Shown here: piece by piece, positions 52,676 to 61,870 of the stretch
How positions within the stretch are numbered: position 1 is the first letter of the stretch
Layout of the letters: every line of letters starts with the position of its first letter
Origin: DAOULY01 sp034414595
GTDB lineage: Bacteria > Chloroflexota > Dehalococcoidia > SZUA-161 > JAUWZY01
Length of the DNA stretch: 64,000 bases
Reading direction: 5' to 3'
Assembly: GCA_034414595.1 (NCBI GenBank)
Contig: DAOULY010000021.1
Location: forward strand, 476,254 to 540,253
Made by a program: the position numbers and the translations under genes
Notes under the pieces: generated by a model
Databases searched by the model: none
The model's input: only the letters and a program-made list of their open reading frames with translations
What the model was told of the DNA's origin: nothing

Positions 52676-53935
52676 CTACCTATTATACCTGCCTTGGAGC
52701 GACCAGGCAGTTGTCTTCTCAATTTGGACCGTCACCAGCCGGCCGAGGTAGTCAGCGCCATCGGGAAAGAAAGCGAGCTTCCCTGTCCTGGTGCGGCCGT
52801 ACCATTTGCCACCTTTATGCCCTTCCACCAGCACCTCAACGGTTTGGCCCAAAAGTCCGCCATTTATCCTGGCGGCAATACCCTGTTGCAACCTTTCTAC
52901 CTCCTTAAGTCGCCTCATCTTCTCGGGAAGAGGGACATCGTCTCTGAACTGGCGCGCGGCGATAGTTCCCTGGCGCTCCGAATATGCGGCTACATGGACT
53001 GTATCAAACCCGATTTCCTGAAGCAAATCCAAGGTCTCCTGAAACTGGCCCTCGGTTTCACCGGGGAAACCCACGATGACGTCGGTGCTCAAGGCTACCT
53101 CTGGGATTTCACTGCGAATTCGGTTGATAAGCTCCCGATATTGCTCCGTGGTGTAGCCTCGCCGCATCGCCTTCAGGACCTCATCACTCCCAGCTTGCAC
53201 TGGGAGGCTGATATGCTCGCAGACCTTGTCCAATCGGGCTATGGCCCTGATCAGCTTCTGACTCAGGTCCTTGGGGTGATTTGTCAGAAAGCGTATTCGA
53301 ACCAGACCCTCAACCTGGTTGAGTTCCTGGAGTAAGTCGGCGAGGTCTGGCCTGGACGGGAGGTCGTGCCCGTAGGAATCAACATTCTGCCCCAATAGGG
53401 TGACCTCCTTGGCTCCGCGCTGGACCAAACTCTGGACCTCACACACGACCTCTTGTATAGGGCGGCTTTGCTCCCGGCCACTCCGATAGGGTACGAAGCA
53501 GTAGGAGCAGAAGATATCGCATCCCTGAATGATATTGACGAAGGTGCTTATCGCAGGTGCTGAAGAAATAAAGTCCTGCTCCACAGGAGCTTTGCCCTCG
53601 GCAGCCAGAAGGGAGTCCCAGGCCTGAGGCCTTAGGAACAGGTCTACATGGGGGAATCGTGTCTGCAGCCCGTTGCTCTCGGCACCGACCATACAGCCGG
53701 TGAGGACTATGCGCAGGTCGTGGCGCTTTCTCTTGAGCGCCTTCAAGGAATTGAGCTTGTTTATCACCCTATCTTCGGCGCTCTTGCGCACCACGCAGCT
53801 ATTGAGCACAATGAGGTCTGCCTCCTCAGCGACCTTGGTTTGCTTATAGCCCCGTTGCTCAAGGCTCCAGCCGAGCCGCTCTGAGTCTGCTTTGTTCATC
53901 TGACAGCCTATAGTCCAGAGATAATGCTGTGCCAC
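52676..53935 (-). CDS. miaB: tRNA-2-methylthio-N6-dimethylallyladenosine synthase
   Basis: 419 aa. Methylthiotransferase: UPF0004 domain with three Cys for the auxiliary cluster (IGCQMNKADSE, LNSCVVRKSAEDRV, TGCMVG), radical SAM core CDIFCSYCFVPYRSGRE, C-terminal TRAM domain. Modifies A37 of tRNAs reading UNN codons. Sequence is a little shorter than the usual 440 aa. Confidence 0.94.
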   Translation of the reverse strand: MAQHYLWTIGCQMNKADSERLGWSLEQRGYKQTKVAEEADLIVLNSCVVRKSAEDRVINKLNSLKALKRKRHDLRIVLTGCMVGAESNGLQTRFPHVDLFLRPQAWDSLLAAEGKAPVEQDFISSAPAISTFVNIIQGCDIFCSYCFVPYRSGREQSRPIQEVVCEVQSLVQRGAKEVTLLGQNVDSYGHDLPSRPDLADLLQELNQVEGLVRIRFLTNHPKDLSQKLIRAIARLDKVCEHISLPVQAGSDEVLKAMRRGYTTEQYRELINRIRSEIPEVALSTDVIVGFPGETEGQFQETLDLLQEIGFDTVHVAAYSERQGTIAARQFRDDVPLPEKMRRLKEVERLQQGIAARINGGLLGQTVEVLVEGHKGGKWYGRTRTGKLAFFPDGADYLGRLVTVQIEKTTAWSLQGRYNR

Positions 53936-53950
53936 AAGCCCCCCCGCAAG

Positions 53951-53959
53951 ATTATATCA
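53951..53959 (-). promoter_or_regulatory. Extended -10 promoter of miaB
   Basis: TGATATAAT on the minus strand: perfect TATAAT at 53951-53956 with the upstream TG element; weak -35 TTTCGC at 17-nt spacing. 16 nt before the ATG. Confidence 0.6.
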
Positions 53960-54104
53960 ACACTTCAGCGATTGCGAAAGCTCTTTTCAACCGGGGTACG
54001 CCAGAGAATCAAGCCACAGCGCCTGCTTCTTTCTGACTGGTTATTGAATCATGGTCTTATGCAATCTTGCCTTAGTTAGTAGTTAGATAAGAGAGTACAC
54101 CATC

Positions 54105-54133
54105 TTGACACAAGAGGGCTTGTCTGTTATCAT
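54105..54133 (+). promoter_or_regulatory. Promoter of the riboswitch-controlled signalling operon
   Basis: Perfect TTGACA (54105-54110), 17-nt spacer, TATCAT (54128-54133). Transcription from about 54140 would begin just before the c-di-GMP aptamer. Confidence 0.7.
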
Positions 54134-54154
54134 TGGGCCACTTTTTAGTACACC

Positions 54155-54250
54155 TGAGTCGAAAAGGGCAAACCCGCTGAAAGGCGGTGACGCAAAGCCA
54201 CGGGTCTACAGCCTGAAGGCCAGGACCGCCGGGCTGCCGAGGGTAACTTG
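54155..54250 (+). promoter_or_regulatory. Cyclic di-GMP-I (GEMM) riboswitch
   Basis: Diagnostic core in order: AAAGGGCAAACC (54164-54175), a CCGC/GCGG stem closed by a GAAA loop, then TGACGCAAAGCC (54188-54199), the CGGGTC...GACCGCCG P3 arm and the closing GCTGCCGAGGGTAAC. All conserved GEMM-I segments have their expected order and spacing. The terminator-like hairpin at 54255-54286 follows at once, as in typical expression platforms. Confidence 0.9.
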
Positions 54251-54254
54251 AGAT

Positions 54255-54286
54255 AACGCCTTTGGGTGCGGATGCCCAAAGGCGTT
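54255..54286 (+). terminator. Riboswitch expression-platform hairpin
   Basis: AACGCCTTTGGG (54255-54266) pairs perfectly with CCCAAAGGCGTT (54275-54286), 12 bp with an 8-nt loop. The following TGTGCTT is a weak U tract, so attenuation might be partial. Confidence 0.65.
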
Positions 54287-54344
54287 TGTGCTTAAACTGA
54301 GGGGCTTTATATATGATACATTCCGGCAATGGGGGGAGATAGCA

Positions 54345-56609
54345 ATGGGGCGGAAAGTTGTTAAAACCACCGGCGCCGAGCACAAGCAGGCCGAGGAGGC
54401 GTTGCGAGAGAGCGAGAGGTTTAACACCAGCCTACTGACCAATTCTCCACATCCCATAATAGTTATCAACCCAGACACTTCAGTACGGTATGTCAACCCT
54501 ACGCTGGAAGCGCTAACCGGTTTTTCTTCTGCAGAGCTTTTTGGCGTGAAGGCCCCATACCCCTGGTGGACAGAAGAAACATTGCAGAAAACCAGTATGG
54601 ATTTGAAGGAATCTATGAGCAAAGGAGCACGTAGACTCGAGGAGCTTTTTCAAAAGAGAAATGGGGAGCGATTCTGGGTTGAGATATCCTCTACACCGGT
54701 AACAAAAGATGGGCAGTTGGAATATTACCTGGCAAGCTGGATTGACATAACCGAGCGCAAGCAGGCGGAGGAAGCGCTGCGGGAAAGCGAGGAACGCTTC
54801 CGTTCTTTGGTTGAGGCCACAAGCGATTGGATCTGGGAAATAGATGCCAACGCCACCTATACTTATGCCAGTCCCAAGATCAAGGAATTGTTGGGATATG
54901 AGCCAGACGAAGTTGTGGGCAAGACGCCGTTTGATCTAATGCCTCCCGAAGAGGCAAAACGTGTTGCGGCTGAATTCGCCGCTATTACAGAAGCCCGCAG
55001 GCCATTTTCGCGGCTGGAGAATCTAAACCTGCACAAAGATGGCCGACGAGAAGTTACGCTGGAGACGAGTGGAGTGCCCATCTTTGATGCCAACGGGAAC
55101 TGGCGTGGCTACCGAGGTGTTGACCGTGACATCACCGAGCGCAAGCAGATGGAAAGGAAATATACCGCAGCCATAGAGGCTACCCCTGACGGTTTCTGGA
55201 TGGCCGACTTGGAGGGTCGTATTGTCGATGTCAACGATGCATACTGTCGGATGCTGGGTTACAGCCGTGAAGAACTGCTTGCCATGTCCATAGATGATCT
55301 CAAAGCACCTGGAGAGAGAGGACAATACAGAAAGAAGATGAGCGAGCAAGGTTACCACCGTTTTGAAACACGTCATAGAGCGAAAGATGGTGAGATCATC
55401 GACGTTGAAGCCAGCGGAATCTATCTTGATGTTGAGGGAGGCCGATTCGTTGTATTTATACGGGACATCACTGAGCGCAGTCAGGCCGAGGAGGCGCTCC
55501 TGGATTACTCGGAGCGATTGGAAGAGATGGTAGAGGAACGCACCAGAGAGCTCCAAGACACAGAGCTGCGATACCGCACTCTCTTCGAGCAAGCTCCAGA
55601 CGCAATTGTGCTCATTGACCCGGAGAGCGGAGAACTTGTGGAGTTCAACGACAGGGCGCACCAGAGCCTCGGTTATACTCGCGACGAGTTCAATGACCTC
55701 CAGATAGCCGACTTCGAAGCCATTGAGTCCCCAGCAGAGGTAACCAGGCACTTGGAGAAGATCGTCAGGGAGGGTGCCGACACCTTTGAGACCATACACA
55801 GGACAAAGGGCGGCGAGATACGCAGCATTGAGGTAAGCGCCAGAGCGCTTGCCATCGGTGGAAGAGACTTCGTTCAGAGCGTATGGCGTGATGCCACCGA
55901 ACAGAAGGTGATGCAGGAGAAGCTTCTTGCCTCCGAGCGTCTGGCTACTCTGGGTAAGCTCTCCGGCAGCATCTCCCACGAGTTGAGGAATCCCCTCGGT
56001 GTGATTGACACTTCGGCATACTACCTGAAGACAAAGCTGAAAGACGGCGACAAGAAAGTGCAGCAACACCTTGCCCGTATCAGGTCGGCTGTGGGCAATG
56101 CCACAGCCATTATCGAGAGCCTGCTGAACCTGACTCGGATGAAGGAGCCCCGGACAGAAAGGCTTGACCTCATAGCGGTTGCATCTGATGTCATTGCTGC
56201 CTCTGAGGTGCCGGCTACGGTCAATGTCATACAAGATTCTGCGGATGCAGAGGTCTTGGTAGATGCTGACCATGAACAGCTCCTCATGGCCTTCCAGAAC
56301 ATAGTGACCAATGCAATAGATGCCATGGAGGGCAGGGGAACGCTGACGGTGACGGTCCGCAAGACCGCTGATGGTGAAGCTGAAGTGTCCTTCGCCGACA
56401 CCGGCCCGGGCATTGCTGCGGAGAACTTGGGCAAGGTCTTCCAGCCGCTTTTCAGCACCAAGGCCAGGGGCATCGGGTTTGGCCTGTCCATCGCTAAACT
56501 GGTTGTCGACAGGCACGGCGGTACAATACAAGCCAAATCGGAACCAGGGAAGGGGGCAATAATCATCATAAGGCTCCCTTCATATGTAAACACAGGCAAG
56601 GAGGCATAA
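54345..56609 (+). CDS. Multi-PAS sensor histidine kinase
   Basis: 754 aa from the ATG at 54345, which has GGGGGGAGA upstream; the frame extends into the riboswitch hairpin but has no good start there. Four PAS units (about 25-140, 150-265, 275-390, 415-535), several with PAC ends (DITERKQAEEAL). HisKA with the phospho-His at about 545 (SISHELRNP), then HATPase with NAIDAMEGRG, DTGPGIAAEN and GIGFGLSI. No membrane segment, so it senses a cytosolic signal. First gene under the c-di-GMP riboswitch; the partner regulator follows 3 nt later. Confidence 0.93.
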   Translation: MGRKVVKTTGAEHKQAEEALRESERFNTSLLTNSPHPIIVINPDTSVRYVNPTLEALTGFSSAELFGVKAPYPWWTEETLQKTSMDLKESMSKGARRLEELFQKRNGERFWVEISSTPVTKDGQLEYYLASWIDITERKQAEEALRESEERFRSLVEATSDWIWEIDANATYTYASPKIKELLGYEPDEVVGKTPFDLMPPEEAKRVAAEFAAITEARRPFSRLENLNLHKDGRREVTLETSGVPIFDANGNWRGYRGVDRDITERKQMERKYTAAIEATPDGFWMADLEGRIVDVNDAYCRMLGYSREELLAMSIDDLKAPGERGQYRKKMSEQGYHRFETRHRAKDGEIIDVEASGIYLDVEGGRFVVFIRDITERSQAEEALLDYSERLEEMVEERTRELQDTELRYRTLFEQAPDAIVLIDPESGELVEFNDRAHQSLGYTRDEFNDLQIADFEAIESPAEVTRHLEKIVREGADTFETIHRTKGGEIRSIEVSARALAIGGRDFVQSVWRDATEQKVMQEKLLASERLATLGKLSGSISHELRNPLGVIDTSAYYLKTKLKDGDKKVQQHLARIRSAVGNATAIIESLLNLTRMKEPRTERLDLIAVASDVIAASEVPATVNVIQDSADAEVLVDADHEQLLMAFQNIVTNAIDAMEGRGTLTVTVRKTADGEAEVSFADTGPGIAAENLGKVFQPLFSTKARGIGFGLSIAKLVVDRHGGTIQAKSEPGKGAIIIIRLPSYVNTGKEA

Positions 56610-56612
56610 TAA

Positions 56613-57374
56613 TTGGCGGAACGGCTAAGGATACTGGTTGTTGATGACAATGAGGACTTCTGCAAGAACCTCGTGGACATCCTGAAGTTGAAGGGCTATG
56701 AAGTGATGGCTGCCTCCGATGGATTTAAAGCCCTGGAGATGGTGCAGCGGGATGGCTTTGACGTGGTGCTAATGGATTTCAGGATGCCGATGATGGACGG
56801 TGTGGAAACCTTTAAGAGGATGAAAGCAATGGGGCCGCATCCCCCGGTCATTTTGCTATCGGCCTATGCTGTGGAAGACCTCATCAAGGAGGGGTTGCGG
56901 GAGGGGGCCTTCGGCTTCTTAAAGAAACCGCCCGATCTTGACAGGCTCTTCACCATCATTGAGCATGCCATCCCCAATGGAGCACTGCTACTCGTGGTGG
57001 ATGATGACCGTGACCTGTGTGCCAATTTGGAAGATGTCCTCAGTGACAAAGGCTACCGGGTGAATGTTGCCCATGACGGCGACGTAGCAATGGGGAAAGC
57101 ATGGGAGAAAGACTATGAAATCATGCTCATTGACTTGAAATTGCCTCCCCTGAACGGCCTGGAGGCCTACCTCCATATTCGGGATATCCGGCCCAATTTG
57201 GTGGCAATCATCATCACCGGCTATCGGCAGGAGTTGGGAGATCTGGTGCAGCAGTTCATGGAAAAGAGCGCCTACATCTGTCTGGATAAGCCGGTTGATA
57301 TAGAGGGTCTGATTTCGCTCCTTGATAGGATTACGCAACAGAAGGCCAGGGGCATTCTCAAGAAACCTGAATAG
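56613..57374 (+). CDS. Dual-receiver response regulator
   Basis: 253 aa from a TTG start with AGGAGG in the preceding gene's end. Two complete receiver domains: first with D55 (LMDFRMPMMDG), Lys in GFLKKPP; second with D174 (LIDLKLPPLNG) and Lys in CLDKPVD. No output domain, so it probably relays phosphate between the kinase and the downstream REC-GGDEF-HD-GYP protein, or acts through protein contacts. Confidence 0.92.
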   Translation: MAERLRILVVDDNEDFCKNLVDILKLKGYEVMAASDGFKALEMVQRDGFDVVLMDFRMPMMDGVETFKRMKAMGPHPPVILLSAYAVEDLIKEGLREGAFGFLKKPPDLDRLFTIIEHAIPNGALLLVVDDDRDLCANLEDVLSDKGYRVNVAHDGDVAMGKAWEKDYEIMLIDLKLPPLNGLEAYLHIRDIRPNLVAIIITGYRQELGDLVQQFMEKSAYICLDKPVDIEGLISLLDRITQQKARGILKKPE

Positions 57375-57408
57375 CGCTTTGTGGCTGTCTCAATGAAGGG
57401 GGGGCAGT

Positions 57409-59421
57409 ATGGGCCGAGATTTTAGGATACTCATTGTGGATGATGACCCAGATTTAGCGTCAAACCTGCTGGATATCTTGGAGGCCGAAGGCTACCAAGC
57501 CAGCGTTGCCGGGAACAGCCAAACCGCGCTCACCCTGTGCACTGAGAAAGAATTTGATTTGTCCCTCATCGACGTCAAGCTGCCTGACAGCGATGGCTTA
57601 GACTTAGTTGAGAAGCTAACGGAGTTGTTCCCTGCAATGGAGTACATCATCGTCACTGGCTATGCTTCACTCGACAGCGCTATTCAGGCCGTAAGGCGGA
57701 AGAGCATAGTAGCCTATGAGACCAAGCCCATTGATGTGGAACGTCTCCTTTCCCTTATCGGGCAAATCGCCGAGCGCAGGTGGGCGGAGGAGGAGATTCA
57801 GCAGCATGTCAGACAGGTGGAGGCCCTCCACTCCATCGCACACACGGTTAGCCAAACACTGGAGCTGGACGAGATGCTGGGTGGTGCCCTGGAGAAAGCG
57901 ATCGAGGCAGTGGACGCAGACATGGGTCTGGTATTACTGCTCGATGTGGCAGATAGGTTGTTCTTGCTCAAAGCCCATAGCGGAATTCCCGAGGAGGTTG
58001 TCCAGCAACTGGCTGAAGTTAGGCTGGAACTGGAAGAGGAAGAATTCCAGAAGCTGCTGCAATGGGGGGATCACCACACCCCGCTTTTGGAGATGCTTGG
58101 TGAGACTAACCTTGGATTGATCGCCGAGGTGGAAGAAAAGGCTGGAGCAGAAGCGCGCGCTATTGTTCCCTTGTGGGCGAGGGGGGAGAACTACGGTGTG
58201 CTGGCGGTCGGGAGTCACACTGGCACTGAGTTCAGCGTGGATGACTTCGACTTACTTGGAGCAATTGGCAATGAGATAGCGGTGGGCATAGAGAACGCTC
58301 GCTTGCTTGAGAAAACGAGGGAGATGTCGCTAATTGATGAACTGACGGGGCTATACAACCGCCGCCACTTCTACAAAATGATTGACACCGAGATAGCTCG
58401 GACGCAGCGCTATGGCCGCTCTTTTTCCCTGGTAATGCTCGACCTCGATGGATTCAAAGAGTACAACGACAGGTTCGGCCACGTCAATGGCGATAGCGTC
58501 CTGAAATCACTTGCCCAGGCGCTCAAGTCATCCTTACGGAAGGCTGATGTGGCTTTCCGACACGGCGGTGACGAGTTCGCCATCATCCTACCGGCAACAG
58601 ATGCTGACAGAGCCCTGAGGATTGCAGACCGCATCAGAGTAAAATGGCTGCAAGCACCTAAGGCGGAATATACCGTGCTGGAGAGTCCTCTGGGGTTTAG
58701 TGCTGGTATTGCTCAGTTCCCTGAGAATGCCGAAACAGCAGATGTCCTGGTGTTCCTGGCCGACACTGCTCTCCTCAACGCTAAGCGACTGGGAGGGTAC
58801 AGATCTGTGACGGTATCTGATCTTGACGAACTCTCGCCAGAGGTCATTCACACGGAAACGATGGATCAGGTCTATGCCCTGGCGGCCACGGTAGATGCGA
58901 GAGACCCATATACCTACGGTCACTCAAGGGCAGTGGCCACCATATCGGAGTCGTTAGGCAAAGCAATCGGCCTGTCGCCATGGGAATTAGCCGATTTACA
59001 TGCCGCTGCGCTGCTACACGATGTTGGCAAGGTGGGTGTCCCAGACTCGATCCTGATCAAGCCCTCTACGCTAACGGAGTACGAATGGGAGCTAATAAGA
59101 AGGCACTCAGCTGAAGGGGCGAGGATAGTCGGGTATGTCAGGGCACTGGCAATGGCAGTGCCCATGATCCGGCACCACCACGAGTGGTATAATGGCGCTG
59201 GATACCCGGACAGGCTGAAGGGGGAAGACATACCCCTTGGCGCCAGGATCATAAGCATAGCTGATGCCTACGACACCATGACTACACCGCGTCTTTATAG
59301 AAAGGTCGTGTCCCAGGAAGAGGCACTTCAAGAATTGAGACGATGTGCCGGTACCCAATTTGACCCTGAGTTGGTTGAGGCGTTTTGTAGGGCCATAATG
59401 GAGACTGCTGGGCAGGGCTAG
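57409..59421 (+). CDS. REC-GAF-GGDEF-HD-GYP cyclic di-GMP turnover protein
   Basis: 670 aa. Receiver (1-125; D55 in LIDVKLPDSDG), GAF (about 145-300), diguanylate cyclase with intact GGDEF (386-390) and the product-inhibition I-site RKAD five residues before it, then HD-GYP phosphodiesterase with LLHDVGK (H536, D537), HHHEWYNGAGYP (about 590-601). Both c-di-GMP synthesis and hydrolysis motifs look functional, so direction may be set by phosphorylation or the GAF ligand. Last gene of the operon whose riboswitch senses c-di-GMP. Confidence 0.94.
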   Translation: MGRDFRILIVDDDPDLASNLLDILEAEGYQASVAGNSQTALTLCTEKEFDLSLIDVKLPDSDGLDLVEKLTELFPAMEYIIVTGYASLDSAIQAVRRKSIVAYETKPIDVERLLSLIGQIAERRWAEEEIQQHVRQVEALHSIAHTVSQTLELDEMLGGALEKAIEAVDADMGLVLLLDVADRLFLLKAHSGIPEEVVQQLAEVRLELEEEEFQKLLQWGDHHTPLLEMLGETNLGLIAEVEEKAGAEARAIVPLWARGENYGVLAVGSHTGTEFSVDDFDLLGAIGNEIAVGIENARLLEKTREMSLIDELTGLYNRRHFYKMIDTEIARTQRYGRSFSLVMLDLDGFKEYNDRFGHVNGDSVLKSLAQALKSSLRKADVAFRHGGDEFAIILPATDADRALRIADRIRVKWLQAPKAEYTVLESPLGFSAGIAQFPENAETADVLVFLADTALLNAKRLGGYRSVTVSDLDELSPEVIHTETMDQVYALAATVDARDPYTYGHSRAVATISESLGKAIGLSPWELADLHAAALLHDVGKVGVPDSILIKPSTLTEYEWELIRRHSAEGARIVGYVRALAMAVPMIRHHHEWYNGAGYPDRLKGEDIPLGARIISIADAYDTMTTPRLYRKVVSQEEALQELRRCAGTQFDPELVEAFCRAIMETAGQG

Positions 59422-59735
59422 GTAGAATAAGCCCTTTCGTGTAGTCGGGTCTTATCAACAGCACCCGATGGTGCTCAAGGAAGAGCACAGGTACTACCCA
59501 TCGATTTCTTGTGCGTAAAAGTTCATTGCCGTTGTGCATATTCCCACTTCCATAGTGTTTTCCAACAAGAGTTTCGCATTTGTTTCCAGCAGTGTATCAC
59601 GAATGGAGTGGACACGTGGTACGCTATATCTCCGGCATCAAACTTGATGCTTCATTGTCTTGAGGAGTAAACATTCCTGAAGATTGACTTGGCCTGGGTA
59701 AGGTATAAAATTAGTTAGGTCTTGTTGAGGTAGCG
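59422..59735. other. Non-coding gap
   Basis: 314 bp with no convincing reading frame, hairpin terminator or known RNA. Short AT-rich words near 59695-59710 (GGTATAAAAT) could be a -10 region for the next gene, but no matching -35 at normal spacing was found. Confidence 0.5.
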
Positions 59736-59888
59736 ATGGTATCTGGCGACTGCCTATACGTAGATAAACCCTGGGAAAGTTTGGTTCCCCGGGCAGTTGT
59801 CGAGTTCATGATAGAGCATCGGCTAAGCCAAAGGCTGAAAGAGGTTTGCGGTGAAGGCAGGGGTCCGTGGAGGAGCGATGTCCGATAG
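59736..59888 (+). CDS. 50-aa small protein coupled to the DUF998 gene
   Basis: ATG preceded by TTGAGG at 5-nt spacing. The product (MVSGDCLYVDKPWESLVPRA at the start, then an amphipathic EFMIEHRLSQRLKEV stretch) is soluble, with two Cys. Its 3' end overlaps the DUF998 start by 11 nt in another frame, the usual sign of translational coupling. No family recognised; could be a leader peptide. Confidence 0.45.
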   Translation: MVSGDCLYVDKPWESLVPRAVVEFMIEHRLSQRLKEVCGEGRGPWRSDVR

Positions 59889-60513
59889 CAGCGCCCGACC
59901 AGGAGTTACTCAAAAGCTGCTTGCTATTTGTGGTATTAGTGGCCCTATATTATATACCATCGTGGTAATCACCCTTGGTGCGCTTGAACCTGGATACAGC
60001 CATGTCACTCAAACTATGAGTCAGCTCGGCGCGGCCGGTGCTGCAAATGCCATAGTGATGAATACTGTGGGATTCGCTGTGCTGGGCATATTGATGATCG
60101 CCTTCGCCTTTGGACTCCATCGCGGCATAAGCAATAGCGGCAGGGCTTCGAAGATTGGTCCGGCGTTGATCGCTGTCTCAGGTGCTGCGTTGATTATGAC
60201 GGGGGTCTTTCGTTGCGACCCTGGCTGTGCGGATATATCAGCGGTTGGAATTACGCACAGTGTTTTCGCCATAATTGCTGCATTTGGTATGATATTTGCT
60301 CCCCTGGCCATCTCCCAAAGATTGTACAGAGACAGCCGCTGGCAGAGCTATGTAACCTACTCCATGGCCACGGTGGCCGTGGCACTCGCAATATCTGCTG
60401 TGTATAGCTTCAACTTCTTCGACCAATGGGACGGTGCGCTGCAGAGAATTTCAATGGGGATACCGCTTATATGGATAGAGGTCATGGCTATCCGGCTACT
60501 GCGTCTATCGTAA
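59878..60513 (+). CDS. DUF998 family membrane protein
   Basis: 211 aa from the ATG at 59878, with GGAGGAGCG upstream. Six membrane helices; the family pattern HVTQTMSQLGAAGA near 42-55, GVFRCDPGC at about 110 and HSVFAIIAAFG follow. Function of the family is unknown. Convergent with the UPF0261 gene 3 nt later. Confidence 0.85.
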   Translation: MSDSSARPGVTQKLLAICGISGPILYTIVVITLGALEPGYSHVTQTMSQLGAAGAANAIVMNTVGFAVLGILMIAFAFGLHRGISNSGRASKIGPALIAVSGAALIMTGVFRCDPGCADISAVGITHSVFAIIAAFGMIFAPLAISQRLYRDSRWQSYVTYSMATVAVALAISAVYSFNFFDQWDGALQRISMGIPLIWIEVMAIRLLRLS

Positions 60514-60516
60514 GTC

Positions 60517-61752
60517 TTAAGGCCTGAATTTGCCTTTTATCATATCATCAAGGATAGCCACTGCTTCTTGGGCAAATTCCGGGTCATTGATGTGTAAGTC
60601 GAGCTCGAGGACCTTGATCTTTGGCTCTATGTATTTCTTCAGCGACTCGGCAAGGGCTTGGAGCCGCTCCGGGTCGTAGAACATCGCACCCGGCTTATCC
60701 CACTCGGAAAGGCCTCGACTTGGGATCAGTAATACCGTGGGGCCGGTGGCCTGGTTTAACTTCCTTGCCATGAGCTCGGCTATTTCTACCATCTCCTCTG
60801 CCTTCATTTCCACGTCGGTGTCCTTCGGGTTGTGCTTGTGAATCTTGCGGCCTCTAAATCGAGGCGGCAGCGATTCCACAGGCCCATTCCAGCAATGGGA
60901 ATCCACAGCCCCAGGAGCAACAACCTGGGGGACCTCTCTCCTGCCCGCAGCGGTCAACCTTTGGGGTCCCGCGTCCCATAGACCACCATACAATTCGCAC
61001 AGCAGCTCACGCATGCTCAAGTCCAGGGCACCGACGATGCCCCCTTCCTCTATCAGCCGTTCAAAGTTCCGGCCGCCGATGCCAACGGTGTGAAATACAG
61101 CCACCTCATAGCCCTTTTCTTCCAACAGGGGCTTGGCATACAAGACATACCTGAGGGCGGCTGTGCCCAAGGTGGTTATGCCAACCAGCGGTTTTTCCGG
61201 AGACCTCTTGCCTTTATATGTCTCAGCCATGGCCGAGATAGCCGCTGCCGCCTGCTCCAAGGTGGTCTTGGTGATGGTGTCCAAGCTTCCCCACATGTCG
61301 ACCACGCACTGGATCATTACCTGGTCAGGGGCCACATCTTCACTGGTGATGAGAGGGGTAAACGCTACTGTGGACACCATCAGCTTTGGCACGCCCAGGG
61401 GCAGTGATTTCATCACTGGCAGTCCCAGCGATGTGCCCATAGAGCCGCCCAGGCCGATGATGCCATCAAGTTTGCCCTCGGAGTGAAGTTGCTGGGCGAT
61501 CTTCGCTGCTCCCGCTACCATCGCTGCCAATGCCTTTCCCTCATCGCCACTGGCAGCGAGCTCCTTCAGGTTCCCGCCGCCGGCCTCGGCGACCTGATGG
61601 TGGCTGAAGGCGGGGGGGAAGGCGGGCTCGCCCAGGACGCCGGCATCGATTACGATGGTTTTATGCCCCCTTTCCTCTATCCGCTCTTTGATGTAACTGA
61701 ATTCCTCTCCTTTAGTATCCAAAGTGCCGACCACAACTATGCTCTTAGCCAT
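60517..61752 (-). CDS. UPF0261/Tm-1-like ATP-binding protein
   Basis: 411 aa from the ATG at 61752 (MAKSIVVVGTLDTKGEEF) with GGAGGCTGA upstream. Two-domain family: N-terminal nucleotide-binding-like half (IIGLGGSMGTSLGLPVMKSL) and C-terminal TIM-barrel-like half (VLLIPSRGLSEWDKPG). The plant homologue Tm-1 binds viral replicase; bacterial function is unknown, often in catabolic clusters. Stands alone. Confidence 0.88.
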   Translation of the reverse strand: MAKSIVVVGTLDTKGEEFSYIKERIEERGHKTIVIDAGVLGEPAFPPAFSHHQVAEAGGGNLKELAASGDEGKALAAMVAGAAKIAQQLHSEGKLDGIIGLGGSMGTSLGLPVMKSLPLGVPKLMVSTVAFTPLITSEDVAPDQVMIQCVVDMWGSLDTITKTTLEQAAAAISAMAETYKGKRSPEKPLVGITTLGTAALRYVLYAKPLLEEKGYEVAVFHTVGIGGRNFERLIEEGGIVGALDLSMRELLCELYGGLWDAGPQRLTAAGRREVPQVVAPGAVDSHCWNGPVESLPPRFRGRKIHKHNPKDTDVEMKAEEMVEIAELMARKLNQATGPTVLLIPSRGLSEWDKPGAMFYDPERLQALAESLKKYIEPKIKVLELDLHINDPEFAQEAVAILDDMIKGKFRP

Positions 61753-61870
61753 TTCAGCCTCCTCTCGTTGGAAGTCTATCATCCTTTTCACCGCAGGACA
61801 ACTGTTCCCGATTGCATACCCCGCCTGATGGCTTGACACCTGGAGGCAGTTAGTATAGCATTAGGTTTAA

